The notes under the pieces: model-generated
What the model saw: only the letters and a program-made list of their open reading frames with translations
Database searches by the model: none
What the model was told of the DNA's origin: nothing
Program-made: the position numbers and the translations under genes
From: Blastocystis sp. Blastoise
Lineage: Eukaryota > Sar > Bigyra > Opalinata > Blastocystidae
Reading direction: 5' to 3'
Length of the DNA stretch: 64,000 nt
NCBI GenBank assembly: GCA_039096225.1
Contig: JBBPEB010000015.1
Location: forward strand, 1,841,001 to 1,905,000
Shown: positions 36,816-57,142 of the stretch, in pieces
Layout of the letters: every line of letters starts with the position of its first letter
Position numbering within the stretch: the stretch's first letter is position 1

Positions 36816-37803
36816 TTATTATATATTTATATATATATATTATTATTAAAAAAAAAAAATTGAAATTAAAATAAATATAAATGTATAGTTCTGTTTTATT
36901 TTTCATTACGATACTATTTGTTTTATTTTTGCTTATATTGTAAACTTTTATCTATTAATTAATGGACATGTAATGTATATATATATATATATATATATTG
37001 CGTAACTTTTTTTTTTTATAATATTTATTTTGAGTATTTTTGAAATTGAACTCTCTTTATTTGTTTTTCATTTCCTTACCTATTATATGTTTCTATTCAT
37101 TTATATTTTGATTATTTTTCGTATTATTTCGTCATGCCACGTAATTCATTATGTTTTTAATTCTTAATTATAGTATAGTTATTATCTGACTAGAATATAT
37201 ATATATATATTATGTTTAGTAAGTTAGGTTTTATGTACAATTATTATTTATTTAAAATTTAATCATTTTATTAATATTAAAAAAGATATAACAAAAAATA
37301 AAATAAACAAATATAATATTGTTTTGATTCACAACATATAAAAATCAGTATAATTATAGAAATGATTATACAAGAAAAGTATCCTAAAGATAATTGATAA
37401 AAGAAAAAAAGGAATATAAAGCTAAGAGATGACTGTCAATAAAGACAAATATACAAAAATTAAAAAAAATAAAAAATCTAAGTTTACAAATATATATATA
37501 TGTTAAATATAAATGACATCAAGCAATATATAAATATATATTATAAAGAATTAAAAGAATGTATACATTATTTTAAAACGACCAAATAGTAACGAAGGGT
37601 ATATGTGTTATATATATATTATAATTATAAAAGGAAACATAGTCAGAAGTATATATCAATTTGCTTGAAGTATAAAATATTAATTAAACTAAAAAAGATA
37701 TAGACATATAGATATCCATTAAGAATATAAAAAATAAATAAATAAATAAATATATATATATATATATATGATAGTTTTATTTATATAGAGTAGTACTTAT
37801 ATA
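36816..37803. other. Convergent intergenic spacer
   Basis: About 990 AT-rich bases with (AT)n runs near 36977 and 37195-37211. It holds the two 3' flanks; no gene seen. Confidence 0.5.
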
Positions 37804-46066
<8,263 letters not shown>

Positions 46067-47304
46067 CCTCTAAAGAAACAATTCAATAAGAAATGGAGAC
46101 GAACAACATACTTTATGTTTCTTCTATATGTATATAATAATAAGAAAAAATAAAAATTGAATCAAAATTTAAATTGTCTTGTTTAAAAAAGATTTATTCT
46201 TTTTTGTTTTTTCAAAACAAGAGATAAACAGAATAATCAATGCTTAGAGAAAAAAAAGCAAATTTCTATCTATGTGACGCATATATCGTATCATTGGTTG
46301 CATTGATTTCATCTGCTAAAATGATTGGTTTTTAGGAATTGAGTGTTTGATGCATCTTCGTTTGTCAAAAGAGCGGTTTTCGAGCAATAAAATGAAAGTT
46401 TTAATGGAAATACTAATTTTAGACTAATAATTTTGAGAATCTCCATGATTAATATTTAAACAGAAAAAAAGTGAAGACAACTTCGTCCTCCAATTTTTTT
46501 TTATATTTTTCAATGGTTGGAGATCTTTTATGAAGCACCATTTGAGTGATTACAGAGAGCAATTGTCAATAAAGATCCAAAAAACAAAAGTCGTTTCGTT
46601 TTCATTGTGATTCAACGACGTTGTGTTTTTCTTTGTAAACCATTAACTTCTTGCCATTGAGAATATTTATAAGAATACAAACAAGAACATATCCGTGAAT
46701 TAACAGAACGTAATATAAGAAATGTGTGAAGTATATATGGAATAACACTTTACTTTTCAATTTCCATAAATTTATTCTATGAGCCTGTCATGAGTTGACG
46801 ATATACGTATGCTTATTTTTATTATAATTAATCAGTTTTCAAATTGATGTGCTTAATTTTTTTCAATTGTATGAGATATACTTTTCTTTTGATCTATTGA
46901 ATAGTTCTTGATCTTTTGAGATTATATAGAAAAATAATTCTTACGATAAAATACACTAACAGAAAAAATGTCTTCATTGTCTGCGTAAAACATTGTTTAG
47001 TGAAGTATTTTATTTCTCAAGTAGGTCATTTACATAAATATGAAAATGATTGTTATTTGCATATTCTAAAATGATATTCTAAAACAGAATAGACAAGACT
47101 TAGAAGACAGTTTGTTACATAAGAAACGAATGGAAACTTGAAGTTTTAGACGTATTCAATCAAGATTAATTACGCTTGATTTTCTGGAAGACTAAGAATT
47201 CTCATCAGTTTTTTCTTGTTTTTTACATATATTTTAACTAATAAACACGAAAACAGCAATCAGGTATGATATTTATTAAGTATTATATTTGATAGGATGT
47301 ATAG
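46067..47304. other. Divergent intergenic region (glucan synthase / Rab)
   Basis: About 1.24 kb between divergent genes. Less AT-rich than spacers elsewhere (for example around 46540-46680), with no open frame of note. Probably the two promoters. Confidence 0.5.
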
Positions 47305-47900
47305 ATGAGTGATCAAGATAATATTGATTATAGTTTTAAGATTTTATTGATTGGTGATGCTGGAGTAGGGAAAAGCAGTATTCTTCTACGTTTTACAGAT
47401 AATACATTTAATCCAGATCAAACGGCTACAATTGGCGTTGATTTCAAGCCTAAGATCTTAAAGATCGATGGAAAGAATATCAGAATCACATTATGGGATA
47501 CAGCTGGCCAAGAGCGTTTCCGAACTTTGATTAACAGTTATTATAGAGGTGCTCAAGGAATTATTCTTGTTTATGATGTAACTCGACGTGATTCTTTTGA
47601 AAATTTGAATTATTGGTTAAATGAATGCGAAAATTATTGTACAAATTCAGGTAAAGATGCAGTCAAGTTAATTGTAGCGAATAAAATTGATCGAGTATTT
47701 TTTAAAATTTATATTTAATATAGTATTTTTTATAATTATATAAATATTTAATATATATTTTTTTATAATTATATAAATATATAATATAGTTTTATAAAAT
47801 TATAATATATAATATAATAGTTTTTTTTTATACATGCTATATATATAGAGTGATCGAGTTGTATCACAAGCAGAAGGAGAACAAATGGCTAAAGACCAAG

Positions 47901-47938
<38 letters not shown>

Positions 47939-48364
47939 TCTTTATTTTATAATGTATTCTATTTTATATATATATAGGGAACATTGTATATTGAAACAAG
48001 TGCAAAGACAAATATTGGAATTTCTTCTGTTTTTGATGAACTTATTCATAAAGTAAATAATTGATAATCTTTATAATCTACTAATTTATTTTTTCTTCAT
48101 ATTTTTTTCTTCATATTTATATATATCTTCTATCTTTTTTTCTTCGTTTATAAATTCTGAAATCAATCATTTGTCTGTTTTATTCTAGAATTATATTACA
48201 TTAAATATATATTATATATATATAATACAGCTTATATTGTATTGTTTCTATAGATATTAGAAAATCCATCTATATTATCAAAATCAATAAAACCTAAAAG
48301 AGTCATTAATCCTACTCCTCCTCCTTCCGCTTCTACTATTGATGATACTTCTTGCGGCTGTTAA
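47305..48364 (+). CDS. RAB18: Rab GTPase, Rab18-like
   Basis: Small membrane-traffic GTPase. Four exons. P-loop [14 protein letters not shown]; switch I with TATIGVDF; switch [18 protein letters not shown] for guanine; ETSAK (SAK loop). [21 protein letters not shown] is a Rab family block. [15 protein letters not shown] follows the NKIDRSD junction. The C-terminus [16 protein letters not shown] ends in a Cys-x-Cys geranylgeranylation signal. The sequences [24 protein letters not shown] and the NCW-like region (YWLNECENY) resemble Rab18, which works at ER and lipid droplets; the subfamily call is tentative. Total length is close to 200 residues, as usual. Confidence 0.9.
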
Positions 48365-48978
48365 ATATATATATACATAGTAAATTATATATTTTCTTAA
48401 ATATTGTTTTTTATACTCTATAATTTCATTCTTTTCTAGGGAACTTTTTTTTATTGTTTTAAAACATATATTTACAAATCTCTCTTATATATATATATAT
48501 TAAACTTGAATTTATTTAGTAAATCCTAAATTTTATAATAATTTATTTATTAAACTCTTTCAATATTTTTAATTCTTTTCCATTTATTTTTCTGTTTACT
48601 TTTTATTATTTATTCTTTTTTTCTTTGTTATCTTGTTTTGTTATTAAAATGTACGTATAGATTTATATATATATGTAAATCTACTCACTTCTAGGAAATA
48701 AAATCTTTTCTAGAACGACGGTTTCAGTATTCTTTTGCGTTAAGATCGCATTTTTTTTTATGTTTATTGTTAAAGATTTCTGATGAATCATTGGATTATT
48801 TAAATGAGCGTCATTTGTATTTGAATGGCTATAAAAAATAACTAAGAAATAATCATAATTATTCGTTGCAACAGTTGGGTTTTTGTATTTATTCACCTGA
48901 TTATCGCATAAACCGTTTTGTTGAAACGCTTCATTGTTTTTATTTAACATCAGTGTTTAATTGTTTTTTTATTTAACA
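48365..48978. other. Intergenic spacer
   Basis: 3' flank of the Rab gene and promoter of the DUF2264 gene. A minus-strand frame of 89 codons (48681-48950) ends 28 bases before the DUF2264 start; it has no domain and is not called. Confidence 0.45.
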
Positions 48979-50430
48979 ATGAAAGGTTTTTTCGTAATTT
49001 GTCTTTGTTTTGCTGTTGCTATCTCTGCATACACGTATATATGTTTGCTATATATTTTTAAATAATAATCATAGACCTGGTGATGGTGCTGTCGATAGAA
49101 AAATTAGTTTAGAAATGGTTGAGAAAGTATCCTATCCTGTCCTTGAAGCTCTTAGTCGTGACTCGTTCCGTAAGGAGTTTATTCAAGAGAAAACACCTCA
49201 TCGTCCTGATAATACTTCTACTAATGCTTATGCCGAAGGTTTTGCTCGTAGTCTTATGGGTATTGCTCCTTGGATTAATTTAGGACCTTCTGAAACAGAA
49301 GAAGGTAAGATGAGAGCTCAATATTTAAATCTTACTGTAAAAGCTTTTAAGAATTTTAATGATCCTAAAGCTAAAGATTATATTCTTTTGAATGGTGGTG
49401 GTCAGAAATTAGTTGAAGCTGCTTTCTTTGCTCTTTCTTTACTTCAAGCTCCTATTTTATGGGAGAATTTTGATAATGAGACTAGAGTAAATGTAGAAAG
49501 TAATCTTCGTCGTGCATTACATGATTCTGGTAAATATAAGAACAATTGGGTTCTTTTCCCTGCTTGTGTTGAAGCTGCATTATTAAAATATACTTCTTAT
49601 CAAGGTACTACTTGGATAGAAGAAGGTGTTAATTTAATAAATGGTTGGTATAAGGGTGATGGTATGTATGGTGATGGTTCTTCTTTCCATATGGATTATT
49701 ATAATTCTCTTGTTATGCATCCTTTATTAACTGCTTGTGTTGAATTATTAAAAGAAAAAGGACATAGCATGGGTAGTAAATATGATTGTTTTATGAAGAG
49801 ATCTGCTCGTTATGCTTATGTATGTTATTGTTTGTTTGTTTTTATTATTTTTATTTATTTATTTATTATATTTATTATATTTATTTATTATATTTATTAT
49901 TAATATTATATTTATTATTAATATTATATTTATTATTATTATTATTTTTATTATTAATATTATTTAATAATAATAATTCTTATTTTATATTTCCTTTCTT
50001 TATATAGATTTTAGAGAGATTTATTATGCCTGATGGTTCTTATCCTATAGTAGGTCGTTCTGAAGCTTATAGAATAGGTGTTTTCCATCATTTATCTGAT
50101 TCTGTTCTTCGTAATAATTTATTAAAACGTCAAAGTAAACCAGCTGTGCGTAGTGCTTTAACTGCTCTTATTTCAAAGTTTTTAGAAAATAAAGATAATT
50201 TTATTGATGATAAATGGTTAAGTGTTGGTGTTTATGGACATCAACCTCATCAAGGTGATGGATATATTAATACTGGTTCTACTTACTTTGTCACTAATGT
50301 ATTAAAACACTTAGGTTTACCTGAAAATGATACTTATTGGACTGAAAAAGGACAATATTGGGATCAAGCTCAATTATGGCAAGGAATTGATATTGAATTA
50401 GATGAAGCTTATGATGGAGGTAACTGTTAA
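48979..50430 (+). CDS. DUF2264 family secreted protein
   Basis: Exons 48979-49034, 49075-49819 and 50008-50430 total 1224 nt, 407 residues, a single-domain DUF2264 length. The N-terminus MKGFFVICLCFAVAISAYT is a clear signal peptide split from the mature part by a 40-nt intron. Family blocks: EGFARSLMGIAPWINLGP; NGGGQKLVEAAFFALSLL; NNWVLFPACVEAALLKY; GWYKGDGMYGDGSSFHMDYYNSLVMHPLL; MPDGSYPIVGRSEAYRIGVFHHLSD; VGVYGHQPHQGDGYINTGSTYF. DUF2264 proteins have an (alpha/alpha)6-like fold and occur mainly in bacteria and fungi; a role on carbohydrate chains is suspected but not known to me as proven. Codon bias is strong, suggesting high expression. Secretion is inferred from the signal peptide. Confidence 0.9.
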
Positions 50431-50609
50431 ATACTCTTAATGAGTCTATTTTATTATTCTATAGTTTTGTTATAAAAATATATATATTTATTTTTAAAAA
50501 TTATCATATATATTTCTATTGTTTTTGAATAAGTAAATGTAATAACAAAAAAATAATAGAATAACGTTATTAAGTCATACTAAATACATAATATAATATG
50601 TTTATAAAG

Positions 50610-51632
50610 TTAATGTTTGGAATTTGTATATTTTTCTACATCACGTTCGTATATTAAGGAATCAAAGAGATAAAACTATTTTTATAAATAAAATTAATAA
50701 AAAATAATAATAAAAGATAAAAAATATTTAAAAATAATAATAATAATATGATTATAATAATAAAAGGATATTTAGCATAGCATTTTCAACAATAGAATTG
50801 ATATGTTGTTGCATAGAAGGAATAAGCCAGCATGCATGAACTGCACCTTTAAATTCTTCAAAATGAACTTCTTTATTAAGTTTTAAGAGTTTCTCTTTAT
50901 ATTCAATACCACCATCTCTGCAAATATCATGTTCATCCACAAATATATATGTAGGAGGAACATACATTTCACAAGTTAACTCAGGATCATATATACCTAA
51001 AATAATAAGTATAAGTATACTATTAATATATACAGGGACTTCCTTCAGGACTACAAAATTCCTAAAAAATAAATAATAATATATATTTATCAATAACGAA
51101 TATATATATATACATCAATAGAATGATAAAAATAAGAGACAAAACATCCCATATGATAATTAGTTAAACCATAATATAATCCTAAATATATATATTTGAT
51201 TGCATTATATAATTTATTTTATATATCATATATTTTAGATATAATATATTTTAGACATAATATATTATATATATTATATATTATATATATTATATATATT
51301 ATATATTATATATATACCTTTAGTAGCATCTGATTTTGACATTTGACGAGTATCAGCAGCAGGATAAATAGCAAACTATACTTATATATAGAATAAATAA
51401 TAAATGAATTTTCACTATTAATATAAATTATAATACATTTTGTCTAATTTTATATTTATAATTTTCTTTAGCAAATCTGAACATCATATCAGCGCATATA
51501 TGACCACCAGCTGAGTCTCCTATTAAATAAGTTAATTCAGGATTAATTTTATATTCTTCAGCATGGTCTAATACATACTATAATATATAATATAATAGTA
51601 TATAAATATAATGTAAAAATATATATATATTA

Positions 51633-51670
<38 letters not shown>

Positions 51671-52320
51671 TATATAATATAAACATAAATATATATAAAC
51701 AAAAAATATATACACAAAAAAATATATATAATATAAAAAAATATACTCTGAGAACATCATCAGAATCATTAATAGGAACAGGGAACTTGACTTCAGGAGC
51801 TAAACGATAATGGACATAACAAACAGCACAATGAGTTCTTTCAATAATATCATGATAAGCAGGTACATAGAGTAATTCATAATCACTGACCCAACCACCA
51901 CCATGGACAAAATATAAAAGAGGAAGTGTCGCATCAACATCAGAAGCACTTCGAATCATTTCAAACTCGATAATACTACCATCTCTAGCTTTAGTCTGAT
52001 AAACTTTGCGAATAAATTTCTTATTCTTATGTAAAACTAGAAAAGAAAATAAATAATAATGTCTCATGTGCATAATAAAAGCAAGAGAAAAACAGAATCA
52101 TACAGCTTTCAAGGAATCTCATGACTTTTTGGGTAAGATTTCTTCTCCAAATAAATGTAGGAGCATCATATGCACTCTTTCCATAAAAAAGAGCATCATT
52201 GAGGATATTTAAGAGAAATGCTAAACACGCCATTGGGAATGAAAGTCTGAAGTTCCATAGTTGAACTATGGGTAACACAAAGAAACCAAATAAGGCACCA
52301 AAAATAAACGATTGAAACAT
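50610..52320 (-). CDS. HSL-type alpha/beta-hydrolase (esterase) with N-terminal anchor
   Basis: Serine esterase of the hormone-sensitive-lipase/AADAC branch. The N-terminus MFQSFIFGALFGFFVLPIVQLW is a signal anchor. Then LLYFVHGGGWVSD (oxyanion HGGG), CYVHYRLAPEVKFP, LIGDSAGGHICADM (nucleophile Ser), YIFVDEHDICRDGGIEY (Asp) and GAVHACW (His) complete the triad. At least six introns. The 3' end has two readings. Direct read-through stops at 50752 after NAMLNILLLL. If the AT-AC intron at 50645-50771 is removed, the frame goes on as NAML-SDVEKYTNSKH and stops at 50610, which gives a polar end to the last helix. I prefer the second because all U12 signals are present. AADAC-like enzymes are ER-anchored with lumenal domains; the same is likely here. 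Confidence 0.85.
50645..50771 (-). other. AT-AC (U12-type) intron candidate at the esterase 3' end
   Basis: Read on the minus strand the segment begins ATATCCTTTT, the exact AT-AC donor consensus, and ends TTCCTTAATATACGAAC. TTCCTTAAT is a full-strength U12 branch site with nine bases from the branch A to the final AC. Removal keeps the frame open for 11 more codons to a TAA. Confidence 0.65.
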
Positions 52321-52869
52321 TTGAGGAAAAGAAAAGAAAAATGGTTTTAAAAAAATGTCATAGAATCATCAGAATTCTGGAGAAGTACGAAACAGCCGTT
52401 TGAGAGATGGGTGTTTAGTAAAATAAAAAAACGATTGTTTATTCTAAAAATTGATTTATTTTAATATATATATATAATCTTGACATGCTGTATTGTTTAT
52501 AACATAGTTTTTTGAGATGAGTTTAATAGAAAATAAAGCAATTGTTCTAGTATATCATGAGCGTTGATCTGTTTAGAAAAGCTAAGGTAATGGTATAAAT
52601 ACGATAATAATGAGAAGAATATGTGAAAAAATGAAATAAAATATGAGTTGTGATGCTATTATCCATAGTTAAAACAAACCTTAATAAAAACGTATAAAGA
52701 ATCAAGAAATTCACTAATAAAAAAAAAGAGAAAAAGAAAGAATCATGAAGTATCATAGAGATGAATATATATATAATAATATATAAATCAATAATAGAAG
52801 TATTAAAAAAAAAATAAATTACCCACAATAAACTATTTATATTAATAGTAATAGTAAAAATGTGTTTGC
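52321..52869. other. Intergenic spacer
   Basis: Promoter side of the esterase gene and 3' flank of the YebC gene. A 93-codon minus-strand frame (52547-52828) is Phe/Ile-rich and not supported. Confidence 0.45.
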
Positions 52870-54292
52870 TTATTCTGCATTATGATATACTTCATCTACA
52901 TCTTCTAAGTCTTCAAGATTACTTAATAACTTTTCTAATTTAGCTTCTTGATCAGGAGTTAAACTTTGTGTATTCTATATATAAAAATAATGATTATTAT
53001 TATTATAGAGTAATAAATAAGTATATAAATAGATATATAAATAGAGAATATAATAATAATAATAGAATAATAAAAATTAGCCAATCCAATATATATATAT
53101 ATATACGACAGGAACTTCAGCGATTTCAATTTCTCCATCATATCCTTTTTCTTGAAGAAGAGAGGAGACTTCACGAAGATTTGTAGGTTCACAACTTATC
53201 TATATAGATTAATCATTCATAATATATATTTATTATATAATAATATAAAATTTAAAAATGATATATATAGGTGAGTTAAAAAGAAAATTGTTATATGTAT
53301 AATATATATTTAATAATAGGTTATTGATAATATACAGTAAAGCAATCGTCTAATTCTTCAACATCATCAGCACCTGAATCTAAAGCAGCTTCCATTAACT
53401 TCTCATCATCTATATCCTTTGTCTTTAATATCTATAGTATAGTATATAGAATTATAATATAATAATATAATAATATAATAATATAATATAATAATTATAA
53501 TATAATATAATATAATAATAATTAAGATATAATATAATAATATAATAATTATAATATAATACAATATAATAATATAATAATTAAGATATAATATAATAAT
53601 ATAATAATATAATATATACTTCCATTTGACCCATAGTTTTAAAACACCATTGAACACAACCATTATTTTCAAGAACACCTATTTAATAATAATAAAATAT
53701 AAGTATAATAATAATAAACATATATATATATATATATATATATGTACCGCCTCCTTCTTTAAGTACATGTCTTATTTGAGCAACTGTACGATTCTTATTA
53801 TCTGTTTTACATTCGATAATAAGAGCAACACCACCAGGACCATGAGCTTCATAAGTTAATTCATCTAAAGCAACAGCATCTTTACCTTGACTTCTCTTAA
53901 TTAATCTCTCTATGTTATCTTTAGGCATATTAATAGCTTTAGCCTTTGAAATAGCAGCTTTTAACTTTAAATTCTTTACTAAAGAATAGTACTCATATAG
54001 TAAAGGATATTCAGATATTATATTTGAAATAAAACAATGAAAATAATATAGATTTACCAGGATCTGTTCCATTTCTAGCAGCAGCCATAATAGATTTACC
54101 AATCTTAGCATAAGTCGCACTCTTCTTAATATCAGCTTTACCCTTATCATGCTTAATCTTAGCCCAATGAGAGTGACCAGAAAAACGAACAAATTGGAGA
54201 TAATTAAGAGTTGTTTCAGGTTTGAATGTGTTCATCGAAACATGTTGTATACAAGAACGTGATTTAAGGAGTGTCGACACTAATCTGTTCAT
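52870..54292 (-). CDS. TACO1: YebC/TACO1 family mitochondrial translation factor
   Basis: YebC-family protein; TACO1 in animals aids translation of mitochondrial COX1. The N-terminus MNRLVSTLLKSRSCIQHVSM is basic with Ser and Arg and no acids, as expected of a mitochondrial presequence. Then RFSGHSHWAKIKHDKGKADIKKSATYAKIGKSI, the family signature; KAAISKAKAINMPKDNIERLIKR; YEAHGPGGVALIIECKTDNKNRT; IRHVLKEGGG; NGCVQWCF; EAALDSGADDVEE; VSSLLQEKGYDGEIEIAEVP; and a C-terminal Leu/Asp/Glu helix NLEDLEDVDEVYHNAE. About six short introns, all GT-AG. This is evidence that the organism has a translating mitochondrion. No key block is missing. Confidence 0.93.
53440..53610. repeat. TATAATA-type intronic repeat
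   Basis: Irregular ATAATATAAT tract with two longer repeated blocks containing AATTAAGATATAATATAAT, in a YebC gene intron. Confidence 0.8.
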
Positions 54293-54534
54293 CTTTCTAA
54301 AATATAGAGCATAAAAAAATAATGAACAACTACATACCTGATGCAGAAATCAATATAAAATTATTTTAATTTTATTAGCAAAATGATTGGAATTCTTAAA
54401 AATGTAGGAGAAACGGTTCTATTTTCCATGTTTTTTATTTTTAAGGGGAAAACAATTCTATTCTGTAGGTTAGTAGGTTTTTATTAAATAGAATTTTAAA
54501 ATATCTTTTTCTTATTTTGAAGGCATTAATCACT

Positions 54535-54915
54535 ATGGAAAATAATGAAAAAACATTGAAAGTATACATTACTCGTGTATTATTATTTTAATAAAAACTT
54601 AGGATACATTACAGGTACTTGGGAATGATGTTAATTACCGTCGTCATAAAGAATTGATGGAAAGTTATATATATAATAAGGCAAAACAAAATGAAAGTCA
54701 AATGAGTAAGACTCGATCTGATTATGATGTTCTTGTTGACAATCATCAGTTTATTCGAGATGATTTGAAAGATAAAAAGAATCAATCAAAGTATATAGTC
54801 ATCTAGAAATTCATTTCATTCCATATTTCCATTTAGTTGGGAAGTAAAAATGGCAAGAGACTATTATGATCGTTTAAATAAAGAATATGCACTTGCAAAT
54901 ATGAAGAAGTATACT

Positions 54916-54983
<68 letters not shown>

Positions 54984-56515
54984 AGATATGAAGAAAATAA
55001 GATTGGATTACGATGGAGACTTGAGAAAGAAGTTATTGATGGAAAAGGTCAATTTATTTGTGGCAATATCGATTGTAATCAAATTGATGGTATTTATAGT
55101 TTTTTTAAATATTTATTATATGCTTATTATATATTTATTATATATATTATTATGTTTATTATGTTTATTTATATTTTATTATATTGTATATAAGAGTCAT
55201 ATGATACTATTTTTCTAAATAGACTTGCATAGTTATGAAGTATTATTTACTTATGTTGAGAATAAAGAAGTCAAACATACATTAATTAAATTGAGATTAT
55301 GTCCTTATTGTGCGTTAAAATTATATTATAAAAAGATTACAGAATATGAAAAAACTCATGGAAAAGTATTGAATAGTAAATTAACAGCAAGTATATCAAA
55401 TTTATTATTAATGATTTATTATTTTTAATTATTTTTTTCAATAGAGGATATCTTTTCATATATTCTAACGGTATTGAATCCTCCATCTCAGAATTCTATT
55501 TCTATACAATCAAATACTCAAACAATTTCAAAAGAAAATAATTCTAATACTCCTTATTCTCATTCTTTAGGATCTAATTCAAAGTCCATAACAGATCATC
55601 ATCATTCTCCTTCTCCTTCTCCTTCTGTCTCATCATCTTTAAAATCACAACATTCTTCTCATAATCATTCTAATCATTCTAAATCGAAGTCTGAATCTAT
55701 AAATAATGATAGAAATCATAATAATAAACATAATCATCATCATCATCATAGTTGTCATCATCATCATCATAATTCTAAAGATATAATAAATCAAGACATA
55801 AATAAAGATATACAGTCTAAACTTAATAAAACTCAGACATCAGAACATCCAAAAATTGATTCTTTATCAAAAGATAATAATAATAATAGTATTATTATTA
55901 AAGATAAACTATCTTCTAAGAATGAAGACAATAAAGAAATGATTTCAAAGAAACGTATTCATATTCTATTCTATTATTTAATAATATTATTCTATATATA
56001 TTATTTATATTATGTTGTTTATATGCTATTATTTATATACTATTATTTATATACTATTATTCTATAGAATATTATTTATATACTATTATTCTATATAGGA
56101 CTTCTTCCAGTTGAAAATCCTATATCTCAAGTAATAGAAAAACCAAAAAGAATTAAAAAATCTCGTTATGAATCAGATAGGTATATATATATATTAATTC
56201 TATATTCAATTTAAATTCAAATATATATACATCAAGATTTCTTTTATTTCACTTTCTTTTTTTTATTACTATTTTACTAGTTCTTCTTCTGAAGATGAAA
56301 TACATGATTCTATAAAAGATGATAATACTCAAACAATCAACAAATCTACTGTGAAACCTAAATCTAATGAAAACAATACAAAACAAATATCCAGTAAACA
56401 ACAAAACAACAAATCTATTCCTCATGAAACAAAAGATATATGGAAGGCCGAAAGAGTTGTAGAAGCAACAGAACAAGACACTGTCGATCAATATCTTTCA
56501 TCTCTTTTTTTCTAG
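54535..56515 (+). CDS. FRA10AC1: FRA10AC1 family protein
   Basis: Nuclear protein of the Fra10Ac1 family, found with spliceosomes in animals. Exons join as VLGNDVNYRRHKELMESY; TRSDYDVLVDNHQFIRDD; WEVKMARDYYDRLNKEYALANMKK; YEENKIGLRWRLEKEVIDGKGQFICGN; CNQID; LHSYEVLFTYVENKEVKHTLIKLRLCPYCALKLYYKK. These match the human blocks LAKKYYDKLFKEYCIADLSRYKENKFGFRWRVEKEV, GKGQFFCGN, SWEVNF and KLRLCQECSIKL in order; two Cys pairs (CGN-x-DC and CPYC) may bind zinc. A Ser/His/Asn-rich insert (about 55474-55960) precedes the tail ETKDIWKAERVVEATEQDTVDQYLSSLFF, which matches the end of human FRA10AC1. One intron holds (AT)n. The start MENNEKTLK is the likely but not certain first exon. Confidence 0.85.
54917..54980. 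repeat. (AT)n intronic dinucleotide repeat
   Basis: About 31 AT units fill an intron of the FRA10AC1 gene almost entirely; one of the purest (AT)n introns in the window. Confidence 0.95.
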
Positions 56516-57142
56516 TAACATTATCATGTTTACCGTCAATTGACTCTTTATAGACTCATTTACTTCTTTCTCCTATTTTTAATCACTCGGATTTATCTTA
56601 ATATTGATAGTTTATCAATATACGTATAATTAATTCTAAAAAAAATAGTTGATTGTCAATTGTTCTCATTCTCATTCCTTATTTCAATTAATTTATTCCG
56701 GGTATATTTACCACAACATTTTTCAACATCGTTTATTTGTTATTTCTGAAATATAAACACATTTTTATTAAGCAATTAACAAGTTTTCATTAGTTTTAAT
56801 ACATAACACTCTCCTTATATCTTTCTGCACATTCAGATTATAAATATTCTATAAGATGACATAACCAAGTTATATTCCCTATGAATCAATTAAAAAAATA
56901 AAAAAAAATTATTGATAAATTATCATGGGGAATAAATTTATATGAGTCATTTTATACATATTCACATAAGAGAGAAAAAAACACAATGATAAACTCAATT
57001 GTTGAAAAAGTCATTTTCTATGGGCAAAATACCTTTCTTCCCGCGGAACTAAGAAAAACACAGGGAATATCTAGATTCTTTTCTTTTTATAAAAAAATTT
57101 AATTTTGCTCTTTATATAGTCAATTGAATATATATATACGAC
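56516..57142. other. Intergenic spacer
   Basis: 3' flank of FRA10AC1 and promoter of the SM-protein gene. A less AT-rich patch lies at about 57020-57060, near the start of the latter. No gene seen. Confidence 0.45.

Noticed and set aside
47690-47870. Short direct repeat (TGATCGAGT) at both ends of the first Rab intron, as in PGM
   Set aside because: The normal GT-AG junction gives NKIDRSDRVVS, which fits the Rab pattern NKxDLxDKRVVS, so no unusual splicing is needed.
48681-48950. 89-codon minus-strand frame ending just before the DUF2264 start
   Set aside because: No recognisable domain, no introns, and it overlaps the likely promoter and 5' UTR of the DUF2264 gene. A transcript would be needed to accept it.
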